Part shown: positions 1 to 5,817 of the stretch, one piece after another
How the letters are laid out: every line of letters starts with the position of its first letter
Numbering within the stretch: the stretch's first letter is position 1
Source of the DNA: Chloroflexota bacterium
Lineage (GTDB): Bacteria > Chloroflexota > Anaerolineae > Aggregatilineales > UBA3940
NCBI GenBank assembly: GCA_024643825.1
Contig: JAHEME010000219.1
Coordinates: 1-5,817 of the forward strand
Direction: 5' to 3'
DNA: 5,817 nucleotides
The notes under the pieces: generated by a model
Told to the model about the DNA's origin: nothing
Database searches by the model: none
The model's input: only the letters and a program-made list of their open reading frames with translations
Program-made: the position numbers and the translations under genes

Positions 1-29
1 ATCGCTGCCAGCCACACATTCACAGCGAT

Positions 30-35
30 TATACT
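30..35 (+). promoter_or_regulatory. Candidate -10 element for the lipoprotein gene
   Basis: The hexamer TATACT matches the sigma-70 type -10 consensus at five of six positions and would start a transcript near position 42, leaving a leader of about 60 nt. No convincing -35 hexamer lies 16-18 nt upstream and there is no extended -10 TG, so this is a weak call. An imperfect dyad (TGCGG at 35-39 against CCGCA at 50-54) sits at the predicted start site and could be an operator, but it is too short to claim. Confidence 0.2.
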
Positions 36-103
36 GCGGATTCCCGGAGCCGCATTTGTGGTAAGATGTGGGGCGGCTCTACGTTTTCTCTGGAATAATG
101 ACA

Positions 104-2254
104 ATGATCTCAGCGTCAAAGGTTGCCTACTACATTTTCATGCCAGTTGCGTTAGTACTGACGGGATGCAACTATCCTGGTGTTGCTCTCAATTCTGCTG
201 AAGCGACTCAGACACCTTACATCATTTATGTGACCGCAACGCCGCAACAATCTGGTGATAATGGAGCTGCGCCGACGCCCACTTTGCCGTTGATCGGGCC
301 GTTTGGCCCCACGTTGGAAGTAACTCCCCACTCGTTGGTTACTGCGACTCAGCCAGAGCCAACGCTCGATCTGAACTCCATCACACTGACTGCTGGTGTA
401 GTTCAAACAGGGATTCCTGTGGATGAGGCTGTGACTGAGACTGCCACTCCGGAAGGTTCTGTCACGCCGACCGCCTCTACTGAAGATCAGACAGCGCAAG
501 CATCGATTAATGAGTCAAACTCTGCACCACGCTTTGGGATTGACTTTATCAGCAGTGGAGAATTTAGCGTTCCCAATGAGCGCATTGCATTGGGCATTTC
601 TGCTGGAGCAGGCTGGGATCGGTTTCCCATCTATTGGAATCAGGTCGAACTTGAGTCTGGAGGCCGTGATTGGTCGCGGTTCGACCGTGCGGTTCGGCAG
701 GATGTAGAGAATGGTCTACAAACCAATGGCATCTTGCTCGGTGTCCCGACCTTTGAAGCCAGTCCAGCCAATGTTCCTGTGACGCTATTTGAGCCTGTGT
801 TTTCTGATGGAACTGATCAACCGGGGACAGGCAAGAAAATCAACCCGGACAATGGGTGGGCCAATTTTGTATACGATACCGTATCACGATATAGACCCGG
901 AGGTACACTTGCACAAAATCGGCGCTGGCGGGATGGGCAAGGGGTGCGCGTATGGGAGGTCTGGAACGAACCAGACTTCAGTTTGTTCTGGCGCGGTTCT
1001 GTTGACGAGTATGCTCGCCTAGTAAAAGTATCGTTTCTGGCTGCACGTCTTGCTGATCCAACTGCCGAGATCATGATTGGTGGATTGGTCGGGTTCGAGC
1101 AGCCGGGCTTTCTATTGCAATTGCTGAATATCTATAAGTCCGATCCCAACCCAATCGCCGAGACGTATCCTTTCACGATGGTTGCCGTCCATTCTTACAG
1201 CTATTCTGCCGATGTATTCCGCATCGTGCAGCGCACGCAGGGCTTGCTGGCTATCTACGGTCTTGGCGATCACCCGATCTGGCTAAATGAATCAGGCGTC
1301 GCTGTCTGGGACGACTACCCTGGCCCTACATGGGCAACGAGAGCAGATCAGAGGGTGCTGCGTGCCACCGAAGACGAGCAGGCCAGCTATGTAATCCAGG
1401 CTGCCTCTTATGCGTTCATGGCCGGAGCAGATGTTTTCTTCCAGTTCCAACTGTACGATGATTGCGGTAATCAGCCGATGGGCACGACCTTTGCTCCCCA
1501 CAATGGGGAACTGTGTGAGTCAACGTCTGCCTGTTGGGGAGATGCTCTTGGTCTCATGCGAAATGGGATAGAAAATGCGTGCTTCAATCAGCATCCCCAG
1601 CCAAACACACCGCGCCCTGCATTTGCTGCCTACCACACCGTCGCGGATATTTTCGGGAAGCGCGATTTCGTTCCTTTCTCTGCCTCGCGTGGGCCAAATG
1701 GGGATCAGGTCTGGCTGCGATTCGTGAGACCATCAAATCGCCGGATGATCACGGTGGTGTGGGACGAATCGGGAAGTCCTGGCGAGGCAGTCATACCAGC
1801 ACAATCTGCCGAGGTTGTTCTTGTTGCCTGGAATGGGGAGCGCACAACGATCCAGCCCGCAGAGGATGGGGCCTTCCATGTACCGCTGGATGCAGCGACC
1901 AATCGAAATGAGCCGAGACTAAGCGGATATATGATTGGTGGCAAACCCGTCATTCTCTTGGAAGATGCAGGCCGTCCAGAAGTTAGCGTGGTTCCCTTGC
2001 TAGATCGCAGCCGACAGGCGTTTCTTGTTCGGTGGCAAACTACCGATGTGTCGTTATCTACCTATGAGGTCTGGTATCGTGATGATACCGAAGGGGGAGA
2101 TTGGATTCGCTGGTTAGAGACGGCTACGCCGGGAGATGCACTGTTTGTGGGTGGCTCCGGGAGGCGATACAGCTTCTTTGCCAGAGGTCAGCTTCCAGAT
2201 GGTTCCTGGACGACTGACGCGCCAGTCGTCCAGGCATCGACTGTAGTTGAGTAG
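104..2254 (+). CDS. Secreted lipoprotein with clan GH-A-like glycoside hydrolase barrel and FnIII-like C-terminus
   Basis: Probably a surface-anchored glycosidase acting on an unknown glycan. Numbering is from ATG104. Residues 1-22 form a lipoprotein signal peptide with lipobox L19-T20-G21-C22. Residues about 36-140 are a Thr/Pro/Ala-rich linker. A TIM-barrel-like region runs from about 143 to 520. WNEPD places a likely acid/base at E289, an AVHSY motif has H363, and WLNESG places a likely nucleophile at E396. The spacing of 107 residues suits clan GH-A retaining enzymes (GH39/GH5-like), but I cannot name the family. Four cysteines (454, 471, 477, 493) near the last barrel strands suggest disulfides. 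A beta domain (about 530-620) and an FnIII-like domain (624-716) follow. Start choice: GGA at 92-94 is well spaced for ATG104 and too close for ATG98; GTG68 is in frame but adds residues ahead of the signal peptide. The gene faces the ABC operon and its stop is 3 nt from the opposing stop. The fold call is firm; substrate and activity are inferred. Confidence 0.85.
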   Translation: MISASKVAYYIFMPVALVLTGCNYPGVALNSAEATQTPYIIYVTATPQQSGDNGAAPTPTLPLIGPFGPTLEVTPHSLVTATQPEPTLDLNSITLTAGVVQTGIPVDEAVTETATPEGSVTPTASTEDQTAQASINESNSAPRFGIDFISSGEFSVPNERIALGISAGAGWDRFPIYWNQVELESGGRDWSRFDRAVRQDVENGLQTNGILLGVPTFEASPANVPVTLFEPVFSDGTDQPGTGKKINPDNGWANFVYDTVSRYRPGGTLAQNRRWRDGQGVRVWEVWNEPDFSLFWRGSVDEYARLVKVSFLAARLADPTAEIMIGGLVGFEQPGFLLQLLNIYKSDPNPIAETYPFTMVAVHSYSYSADVFRIVQRTQGLLAIYGLGDHPIWLNESGVAVWDDYPGPTWATRADQRVLRATEDEQASYVIQAASYAFMAGADVFFQFQLYDDCGNQPMGTTFAPHNGELCESTSACWGDALGLMRNGIENACFNQHPQPNTPRPAFAAYHTVADIFGKRDFVPFSASRGPNGDQVWLRFVRPSNRRMITVVWDESGSPGEAVIPAQSAEVVLVAWNGERTTIQPAEDGAFHVPLDAATNRNEPRLSGYMIGGKPVILLEDAGRPEVSVVPLLDRSRQAFLVRWQTTDVSLSTYEVWYRDDTEGGDWIRWLETATPGDALFVGGSGRRYSFFARGQLPDGSWTTDAPVVQASTVVE
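2205..2234. terminator. Perfect 12-bp inverted repeat in the end of the lipoprotein gene, possible bidirectional terminator
   Basis: CCTGGACGACTG (2205-2216) and CAGTCGTCCAGG (2223-2234) are exact reverse complements around a 6-nt loop. The repeat lies within codons about 701-711 of the lipoprotein gene, 17 nt before its stop codon and 23 nt beyond the stop of the opposing permease gene. Because the convergent genes are only 3 nt apart, any terminator must lie in coding DNA, and a perfect stem works equally in both RNAs. No T-tract follows on either strand, so it is not a canonical intrinsic terminator; it may instead mark or protect mRNA 3' ends. Confidence 0.45.
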
Positions 2255-2257
2255 AAC

Positions 2258-3262
2258 TTATATCGTTGTGTCTTCTACCGATTGTCCTTCGGTAGCGCCA
2301 AGTCGAGGATCGAGCGCATCGCGCAATCCATCGCCGATCAGATTGAAGCCCAATACCGTCAACGTGATCATGATGCCGGGGAAGATCACCAAATGAGGAG
2401 CCGTGAACATCTGGCTGCGCTCAATACCGAGCATAGCGCCCCATTCTGGCGTAGGGGGCTGCGCTCCAAATCCAAGGAATGATAGAGCCGCAGCATCCAG
2501 AATCGCTGTGGCAATGCCCAGGGTTCCTGCAACAATCAATGGCGTGAGGGCATTGGGGAGAACGCGGCGAAAGAGGATGTGCGCCGTATTGGCCCCAAGT
2601 GCGACAGAGGCTTCAACATATTCCGTCTCTTTGATGGTTAACACGCTGGATCGAATCAGACGTGCGTAGGCAGGAATACTCACGATCCCAATAGCCAGCA
2701 GCGCGTTTCTCAGGCCAGGGCCGAGCACTGCTACGATAGCTATTGCTAGAAGAAGCGCTGGGAATGCCAATAGAACGTCCATGATGCGCATGATTACGAG
2801 ATCGATCCATCCTCCTAGATAGCCAGCCAATCCACCCAACAGTGCTCCTGTAACGATAGCAAATGAAACTGTGGAGAGACCAATAAATAGGGAAACACGT
2901 GTACCGAAAAGGACACGGCTGAAAAGGTCACGCCCATTTCCATCGATCCCCATGAGATGCTGTGGCTTGTCAACCGGGCATCCTAGCGCATGGATGCAGG
3001 GTTTTTCTCGTACCTTGATTTCTTCCTTACCAATCAATACATCGATTGGATCGTATGGTGCGATGAGAGGCGCTAAAATGGCAATCAACAACAAACTTCC
3101 GAGTAGAAACATCCCCACAATGGCGGAAATTTGCTTGAACAACCGCCGCAGGGCCATACGCCCAAGGCTAAACGATTGGATGGAGGGTTCAACCGGGTTC
3201 TTATGGGCTGCGGAGGGCGTTGTCAATTCTGCCTGGGTGCTATTCATCCGATATTTACTCAC
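2258..3262 (-). CDS. DppC/OppC-type ABC transporter permease
   Basis: Inner-membrane subunit that pairs with the DppB-type permease to form the channel of a peptide/nickel/oligosaccharide-class importer. The 334-residue length is a little above the usual 280-310 because of a Ser/Thr/Pro-rich cytoplasmic N-terminus of about 40 residues. Six membrane segments are visible, near 43-66 (OppC_N-type), 124-148, 156-180, 187-204, 240-264 and 289-312. The external loop carries the family signature HLMGIDGNGRD (102-112) followed by SRVLFGTRVSL. The EAA loop that docks on the ATPase spans about 214-237 (E217-A218-S219, G223, L235-P236). C89 and C95 in the first external loop could form a disulfide. The GTG start at 3262 overlaps the upstream permease stop by four bases (GTGA), so translational coupling is likely; an in-frame ATG at 3247 is the alternative. 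No clear Shine-Dalgarno precedes either start. No ATPase gene follows. The subfamily is clear, the substrate unknown. Confidence 0.95.
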   Translation of the reverse strand: MSKYRMNSTQAELTTPSAAHKNPVEPSIQSFSLGRMALRRLFKQISAIVGMFLLGSLLLIAILAPLIAPYDPIDVLIGKEEIKVREKPCIHALGCPVDKPQHLMGIDGNGRDLFSRVLFGTRVSLFIGLSTVSFAIVTGALLGGLAGYLGGWIDLVIMRIMDVLLAFPALLLAIAIVAVLGPGLRNALLAIGIVSIPAYARLIRSSVLTIKETEYVEASVALGANTAHILFRRVLPNALTPLIVAGTLGIATAILDAAALSFLGFGAQPPTPEWGAMLGIERSQMFTAPHLVIFPGIMITLTVLGFNLIGDGLRDALDPRLGATEGQSVEDTTI

Positions 3263-4338
3263 TCAAGGCGGATACGAGGATCAAGGAATGCATAAGATAG
3301 GTCTACAATCAAGTTGGCTCCCAAATAGATAACGGCAATTACCACAGTAAATGCCTGCACAACCGGGTAGTCGCGTGCTGAAATGCTCTCAAACAGGGTT
3401 CGACCTACACCAGCAAGTCCAAAAATGGTTTCGGTGAGGACGGCCCCAGCAAGCAGGGAGCCTAGCTGAAGGCCCATAATGGTAACGACAGGGAGTAGCG
3501 CATTCCGGAGTGCATGTTTCACGACAACTGTTCTCTGCGTCAGCCCCTTGGCACGCGCGGTTCGGATGTAGTCAAGCCCCAGGATTTCAAGGAGGCTTGA
3601 GCGGGTCATCCGCGCAATAATCGCCATTGGAATGGTGCTAAGAGCCACGGCTGGCAGAATCAGATGTCTGACACCATCCACAAACACCTCAAAGTTTAGT
3701 GTGAGAAGCGAATCTAAAAGGTACAAATTCGCAACAAACTCCGCGAGGGCATGGCGAATGCCGGCTTCTGGAATTGTCCATCCATAGACCTCATAGAAGG
3801 GGTCTGGTGCCACTCCCGCTGACAGGCGGCCTGACGGTGGCAGGCTAAAAGGAGTGTCTTTCAGGATGAGGGCAAATAGAAAGGCGAGCATCAGGCCCAG
3901 CCAGAACACTGGAATCGATACACCAAAGTTAGCACCAATCATGGTGGCAACGTCAATCGGCGAATTTCTGCGGACGGCAGATAGTACTCCCATGGGAACC
4001 CCTACCAGTACAGCCAGGGAGAATGCTGCCAGACTTAATTCCACAGTCATGGGGAGACGTTCAACAATGATAGCGACTACCGAGCGATTGTAGCGGATCG
4101 AATTTCCGAAGTCGCCTCGCAGAACATCTCCCATGTAGAGGGCGAACTGTACCGGGATTGGCTTGTTAAAGCCTTTTCGTTCATTGAATAGGTCGCACGT
4201 CGCCTGCGTGGCTTTTTCGCCCAGCATCGCTTTACAGGGGTCGCCAGGAATAAGGCGTCCCAGAGTAAATGTAACGATCAAGATACCGATCAAAACTGGA
4301 ATGGACGCTAGTATTCTGCGGAGTGAGTAATTTACCAT
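3259..4338 (-). CDS. DppB/OppB-type ABC transporter permease
   Basis: Inner-membrane channel subunit and partner of the DppC-type permease. From ATG4338 it has 359 residues, longer than the usual 305-340. The N-terminus (NYSLRRILASIPVL) is the family's typical first helix. Membrane segments lie near 8-29, 100-122, 134-158, 222-242, 283-304 and 329-350. RGDFGNSI (74-81) is the conserved external motif. The EAA loop runs about 256-283 (A261, G265, L282-P283), and the protein ends in the usual LDPRIRLE. The extra length is mostly an external loop between helices 3 and 4 (about 159-221). C35 and C48 in the first external loop may pair. Start choice: GGAGAG lies just upstream of ATG4338, while the longer in-frame GTG at 4380 has no such site, adds 14 residues before the normal N-terminus and falls inside a hairpin arm. 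It follows the binding-protein gene by 132 nt and overlaps the next permease gene by 4 nt. Confidence 0.95.
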   Translation of the reverse strand: MVNYSLRRILASIPVLIGILIVTFTLGRLIPGDPCKAMLGEKATQATCDLFNERKGFNKPIPVQFALYMGDVLRGDFGNSIRYNRSVVAIIVERLPMTVELSLAAFSLAVLVGVPMGVLSAVRRNSPIDVATMIGANFGVSIPVFWLGLMLAFLFALILKDTPFSLPPSGRLSAGVAPDPFYEVYGWTIPEAGIRHALAEFVANLYLLDSLLTLNFEVFVDGVRHLILPAVALSTIPMAIIARMTRSSLLEILGLDYIRTARAKGLTQRTVVVKHALRNALLPVVTIMGLQLGSLLAGAVLTETIFGLAGVGRTLFESISARDYPVVQAFTVVIAVIYLGANLIVDLSYAFLDPRIRLE

Positions 4339-4341
4339 GCG

Positions 4342-4347
4342 CTCTCC
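4342..4347 (-). promoter_or_regulatory. Ribosome binding site of the DppB-type permease
   Basis: On the - strand GGAGAG precedes ATG4338, with five bases between GGAG and the start codon. This is a strong Shine-Dalgarno and it decides the start in favour of 4338 over the upstream GTG at 4380. It lies 19 nt beyond the second intergenic hairpin, so it should stay unpaired when that hairpin forms. Confidence 0.75.
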
Positions 4348-4366
4348 AGATTCTAAGTAAAGTATT

Positions 4367-4413
4367 GCGCGGGATGGCACTGAACCAAACTGAGGTTAAG
4401 CCCCATCCCGCGC
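4367..4413 (-). promoter_or_regulatory. Intergenic hairpin 2, permease-proximal, possible attenuator or mRNA stabiliser
   Basis: GCGCGGGATGG (4367-4377) and CCATCCCGCGC (4403-4413) are an exact 11-bp GC-rich inverted repeat. The 25-nt interior holds a second small stem, AACC (4383-4386) with GGTT (4394-4397). In the - strand transcript it lies between the binding-protein stop and the permease ribosome binding site. The bases after it read AATACTTTACTT, moderately T-rich but with no clean T-tract, which suits partial termination or 3'-end protection better than a full terminator. Confidence 0.7.
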
Positions 4414-4419
4414 TAGGAA

Positions 4420-4456
4420 GAGTTCCTATCTGACTTTATCAGCCAGACAGGAACTC
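4420..4456 (-). promoter_or_regulatory. Intergenic hairpin 1, directly after the binding-protein gene
   Basis: GAGTTCCTATCTG (4420-4432) faces CAGACAGGAACTC (4444-4456) across an 11-nt loop: 13 pairs with one irregular position. On the + strand that position is an A/C mismatch, but in - strand RNA it is a G-U wobble, so the stem is fully paired only in the transcript of the ABC operon. It begins 14 nt after the binding-protein stop codon and has no T-tract after it. Its likely role is to block 3' exonucleases and stabilise the binding-protein message. Confidence 0.7.
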
Positions 4457-4470
4457 ATCTGCTGGACTGA

Positions 4471-5817
4471 TTACTCGCTCGGAGCGTTGATCAGGCCGAA
4501 CAGGTTGGTCATGTACTCAAACGCACCCGTATTGCCGATGTGCGTTGGGCTTGATGCATCCCACAGAGTTGCCCATGAGGCAACTACGTCGTTGGCGTCC
4601 AGGTCTGAGCCGTCGTGGAACTTGACGTTCTCACGCAGCGTGCAGGTCCAGACTGTTGAATCCTCATTTGGCTCGCAAGCTGTCGCCAGTGAAGGAACCA
4701 CTGCGGTTCCACCCACTTCATAAGCCAGAAGCGATTCAACGACCTGCTCGCAAGCGCGGAGCGACTCGCCGTCACTCTCATCGCCGCAGTACAGGCTGAT
4801 CGGTTCAGCATTCTGCATCCAGACATAGGTGTCACGGTCGCCTGGGGTCATGACGCTCATGTTCTCATTGCCCAGCGGGCTAGCGTGAGCACCCTCAACA
4901 TCGGCGCGGTACGCGGTGGCCGAACCGCCGTGAGCCACAGGGATTACGGGGACTTCGTCGCGGACAGCATTATTGGCTTCCACATACAGAGACTCAGCTT
5001 CATCTGGATTGCCAATCTGCGCGGCGGCGGCCAGAGGCGTATAGATATCCTCATAAGCTGGGCCGAACTGCGTATTGGCAGCATTGAAGTGGAAGTCAAG
5101 GAAGTTGGTCACGTGCGGGTAGTCAGCACCCCAACCAAGCAGGTGGATACCATCCGTGTACTGACCGGAGGTCGATTTGTCGATGAACTCGCCGGACTCT
5201 ACTACATTGATCTCGGCGTTGATTCCAAGGTTCTCAGCAAGCTGCGCCTGGATGTCCTGGGCTACCTGATTCACGTTCGGAAGATAGCTGCGGACTACAT
5301 CGCGATAGTACAGCTTGGTATCGAATCCGTCAGGATAACCAGCCTCGGCGAGCAGTGCCTTGGCGGCTTCGGCATCGAAGTCATACCATGAGTCGCCAAC
5401 GCAAGCATTGGGGATCGAGCAGGGGGTGAAGTGACTGGCAACTTCTGAACCCAGAGGATAGAAGTTGTCAACAATCCGCTGACGGTCGATGCCCATCGCG
5501 ATTGCCTGCCGAACCTGCTTGTTGTCAAACGGGGCTTCGGTACGGGTGAAGCCAATGTAGAAGATATTCAAGGCCGGGCGTGGGATCAGTTGCAGATTGG
5601 AGTCGCCCTCGATTGTCGCGAAATCGTCTGGGCCGGGGTTGTCGATACCATCCACGTTGCCGGACTGTAGTTCAAGAACGCGGGCGGCAGACTCGCTGCT
5701 CCAACGGAAGACCAGCGTCTCTGTCTTGGCTGCATCGCCCCAGTAGCCGTCGAAGCGCTTGAAGACAACGCTGTCACCACGATTCCAGGTATCCAGCATG
5801 TAAGGGCCGGTTCCGAC
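4471..5817 (-). CDS. Family-5 (DppA/OppA-type) ABC substrate-binding protein, N-terminus outside window, with unusual C-terminal extension
   Basis: Extracytoplasmic ligand-capturing subunit of the importer encoded with the two downstream permeases. The frame is open to the window edge, giving 448 visible residues; the signal peptide and the N-terminal lobe lie beyond it. Residue 1 is the first visible codon. GTGPYML (3-9) followed by FDGYWG is the family's mid-protein signature. Further family landmarks are LNIFYIGF, VRQAIAMGIDR, DAEAAKALLAEAGYPDGF, LLGWGADYPH and VPVIPVAH. The normal family C-terminus is reached near DVEGAHASPLGNENMSV, about residues 308-324. Instead of stopping, the protein continues from about residue 330 into a segment that resembles the family's N-terminal module. 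C133 and C139 (CSIPNAC) form a close pair, and four more cysteines lie in the extension. The ligand could be a peptide, nickel or an oligosaccharide; the sequence does not say which. The family is certain, the overall architecture is not, because the 5' end is missing. Confidence 0.93.
   Translation of the reverse strand, partial: VGTGPYMLDTWNRGDSVVFKRFDGYWGDAAKTETLVFRWSSESAARVLELQSGNVDGIDNPGPDDFATIEGDSNLQLIPRPALNIFYIGFTRTEAPFDNKQVRQAIAMGIDRQRIVDNFYPLGSEVASHFTPCSIPNACVGDSWYDFDAEAAKALLAEAGYPDGFDTKLYYRDVVRSYLPNVNQVAQDIQAQLAENLGINAEINVVESGEFIDKSTSGQYTDGIHLLGWGADYPHVTNFLDFHFNAANTQFGPAYEDIYTPLAAAAQIGNPDEAESLYVEANNAVRDEVPVIPVAHGGSATAYRADVEGAHASPLGNENMSVMTPGDRDTYVWMQNAEPISLYCGDESDGESLRACEQVVESLLAYEVGGTAVVPSLATACEPNEDSTVWTCTLRENVKFHDGSDLDANDVVASWATLWDASSPTHIGNTGAFEYMTNLFGLINAPSE
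4474..4830 (-). other. C-terminal module resembling the N-terminal segment of family-5 binding proteins
   Basis: This is part of the binding-protein gene, residues about 330-448 of the visible protein. The order of motifs matches the start of a mature family-5 protein: NAEPISL (family: EP..LDP), ACEQVVESLLAYE (aeqvyEgLl.yd), VVPSLATACEPNED (v.P.LAe.We.sdD), VWTCTLRENVKFHDGS (ytF.LR.gVkFHDG), LDANDVVASW (l.A.DVv.S) and finally a GAFEYMTNLFG segment. It carries C344, C356, C381 and C392. C381 falls where the family has the Trp of LAexW, and C392 where it has the Phe of ytFxLR. These are neighbouring strands in known folds, so a disulfide is plausible. No signal peptide or start signal separates the module from the preceding domain, so it is an in-frame part of one protein and not a second gene. 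Confidence 0.7.

Noticed and set aside
35..54. Imperfect dyad TGCGG...CCGCA near the candidate lipoprotein promoter
   Set aside because: Only 7 of 10 symmetric positions pair, and the promoter itself is weak, so an operator cannot be supported.
1..201. Frame 1 is open from the window edge to a TGA at 199, possibly the end of an upstream gene
   Set aside because: It would overlap the signal peptide and linker of the lipoprotein gene by about 100 nt and shows no family resemblance; 66 open codons is within chance.
1534..1911. 125-codon open frame on the + strand inside the lipoprotein gene
   Set aside because: It overlaps the conserved barrel in another frame and is rich in Cys, Arg and Trp, as expected for an out-of-frame reading.
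2871..3332. 153-codon open frame on the + strand opposite the permease junction
   Set aside because: It is antisense to conserved permease motifs and spans two real genes; the composition (many Arg, Ser, Pro) is that of a shadow frame.
4339..4380. N-terminal extension of the DppB-type permease from GTG4380
   Set aside because: The 14 extra residues do not fit the family N-terminus, and the strong GGAGAG site serves ATG4338.
4367..4413. Calling the intergenic hairpin a canonical intrinsic terminator
   Set aside because: No run of T follows on the - strand and the downstream permease needs transcription from the same operon; attenuation or stabilisation is the safer reading.
4885..5391. 168-codon open frame on the + strand opposite the binding-protein gene
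   Set aside because: It lies wholly antisense to a well-conserved family-5 coding region, has no recognisable motifs and no convincing ribosome binding site.
1..5817. tRNA, rRNA, CRISPR array, insertion sequence or phage features
   Set aside because: No cloverleaf, no regularly spaced repeats, no transposase or integrase motifs and no terminal repeats were seen; the window is almost fully occupied by four ordinary genes.

Overview
The window holds two transcription units that converge tail to tail. On the + strand is one gene (about 104-2254) for a secreted lipoprotein with a glycoside-hydrolase-like barrel. On the - strand is the 3' part of an ABC importer operon of the dipeptide/oligopeptide (Dpp/Opp) class. 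Read on the - strand it runs: substrate-binding protein (5817-4471, 5' end cut by the window edge), a 132-nt spacer with two tandem RNA hairpins, a DppB-type permease (4338-3259) and a DppC-type permease (3262-2258). The organism is most likely a member of the Chloroflexota (Anaerolineae-like). The Thr/Pro-rich linker with VTATP-type motifs directly after a lipobox, and the style of the long SBP and permease sequences, are what I associate with that phylum. This is recognition by style, not a database result.

Region by region: 1-103 is a short leader with a weak candidate -10 element. 104-2254 is the lipoprotein: lipobox, low-complexity linker, clan GH-A-like TIM barrel with both catalytic glutamates, C-terminal beta domain and an FnIII-like end. 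Only 3 nt separate its stop from the stop of the opposing permease gene. A perfect 12-bp inverted repeat lies inside the end of its coding sequence. 2258-4338 holds the two permease genes, which overlap by 4 nt (GTGA) and must be co-expressed. 4339-4470 holds the two hairpins and the ribosome binding site of the first permease gene. 4471-5817 is the binding protein.

The importer genes work together: the binding protein captures a ligand outside the cell and the two permeases form the channel. No ATPase gene (DppD/DppF type) lies downstream of the permeases, because the operon ends against the lipoprotein gene. The ATPases must be upstream of the window or elsewhere. The substrate cannot be fixed from sequence; family-5 binding proteins take peptides, nickel or oligosaccharides.

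The most unusual feature is the binding protein's C-terminus. After the normal family end there are about 119 further residues (4474-4830) that read like the N-terminal segment of the same family, with cysteines at several consensus positions. This means either an N-to-C internal duplication or a circular permutation; the missing 5' end of the gene would decide.
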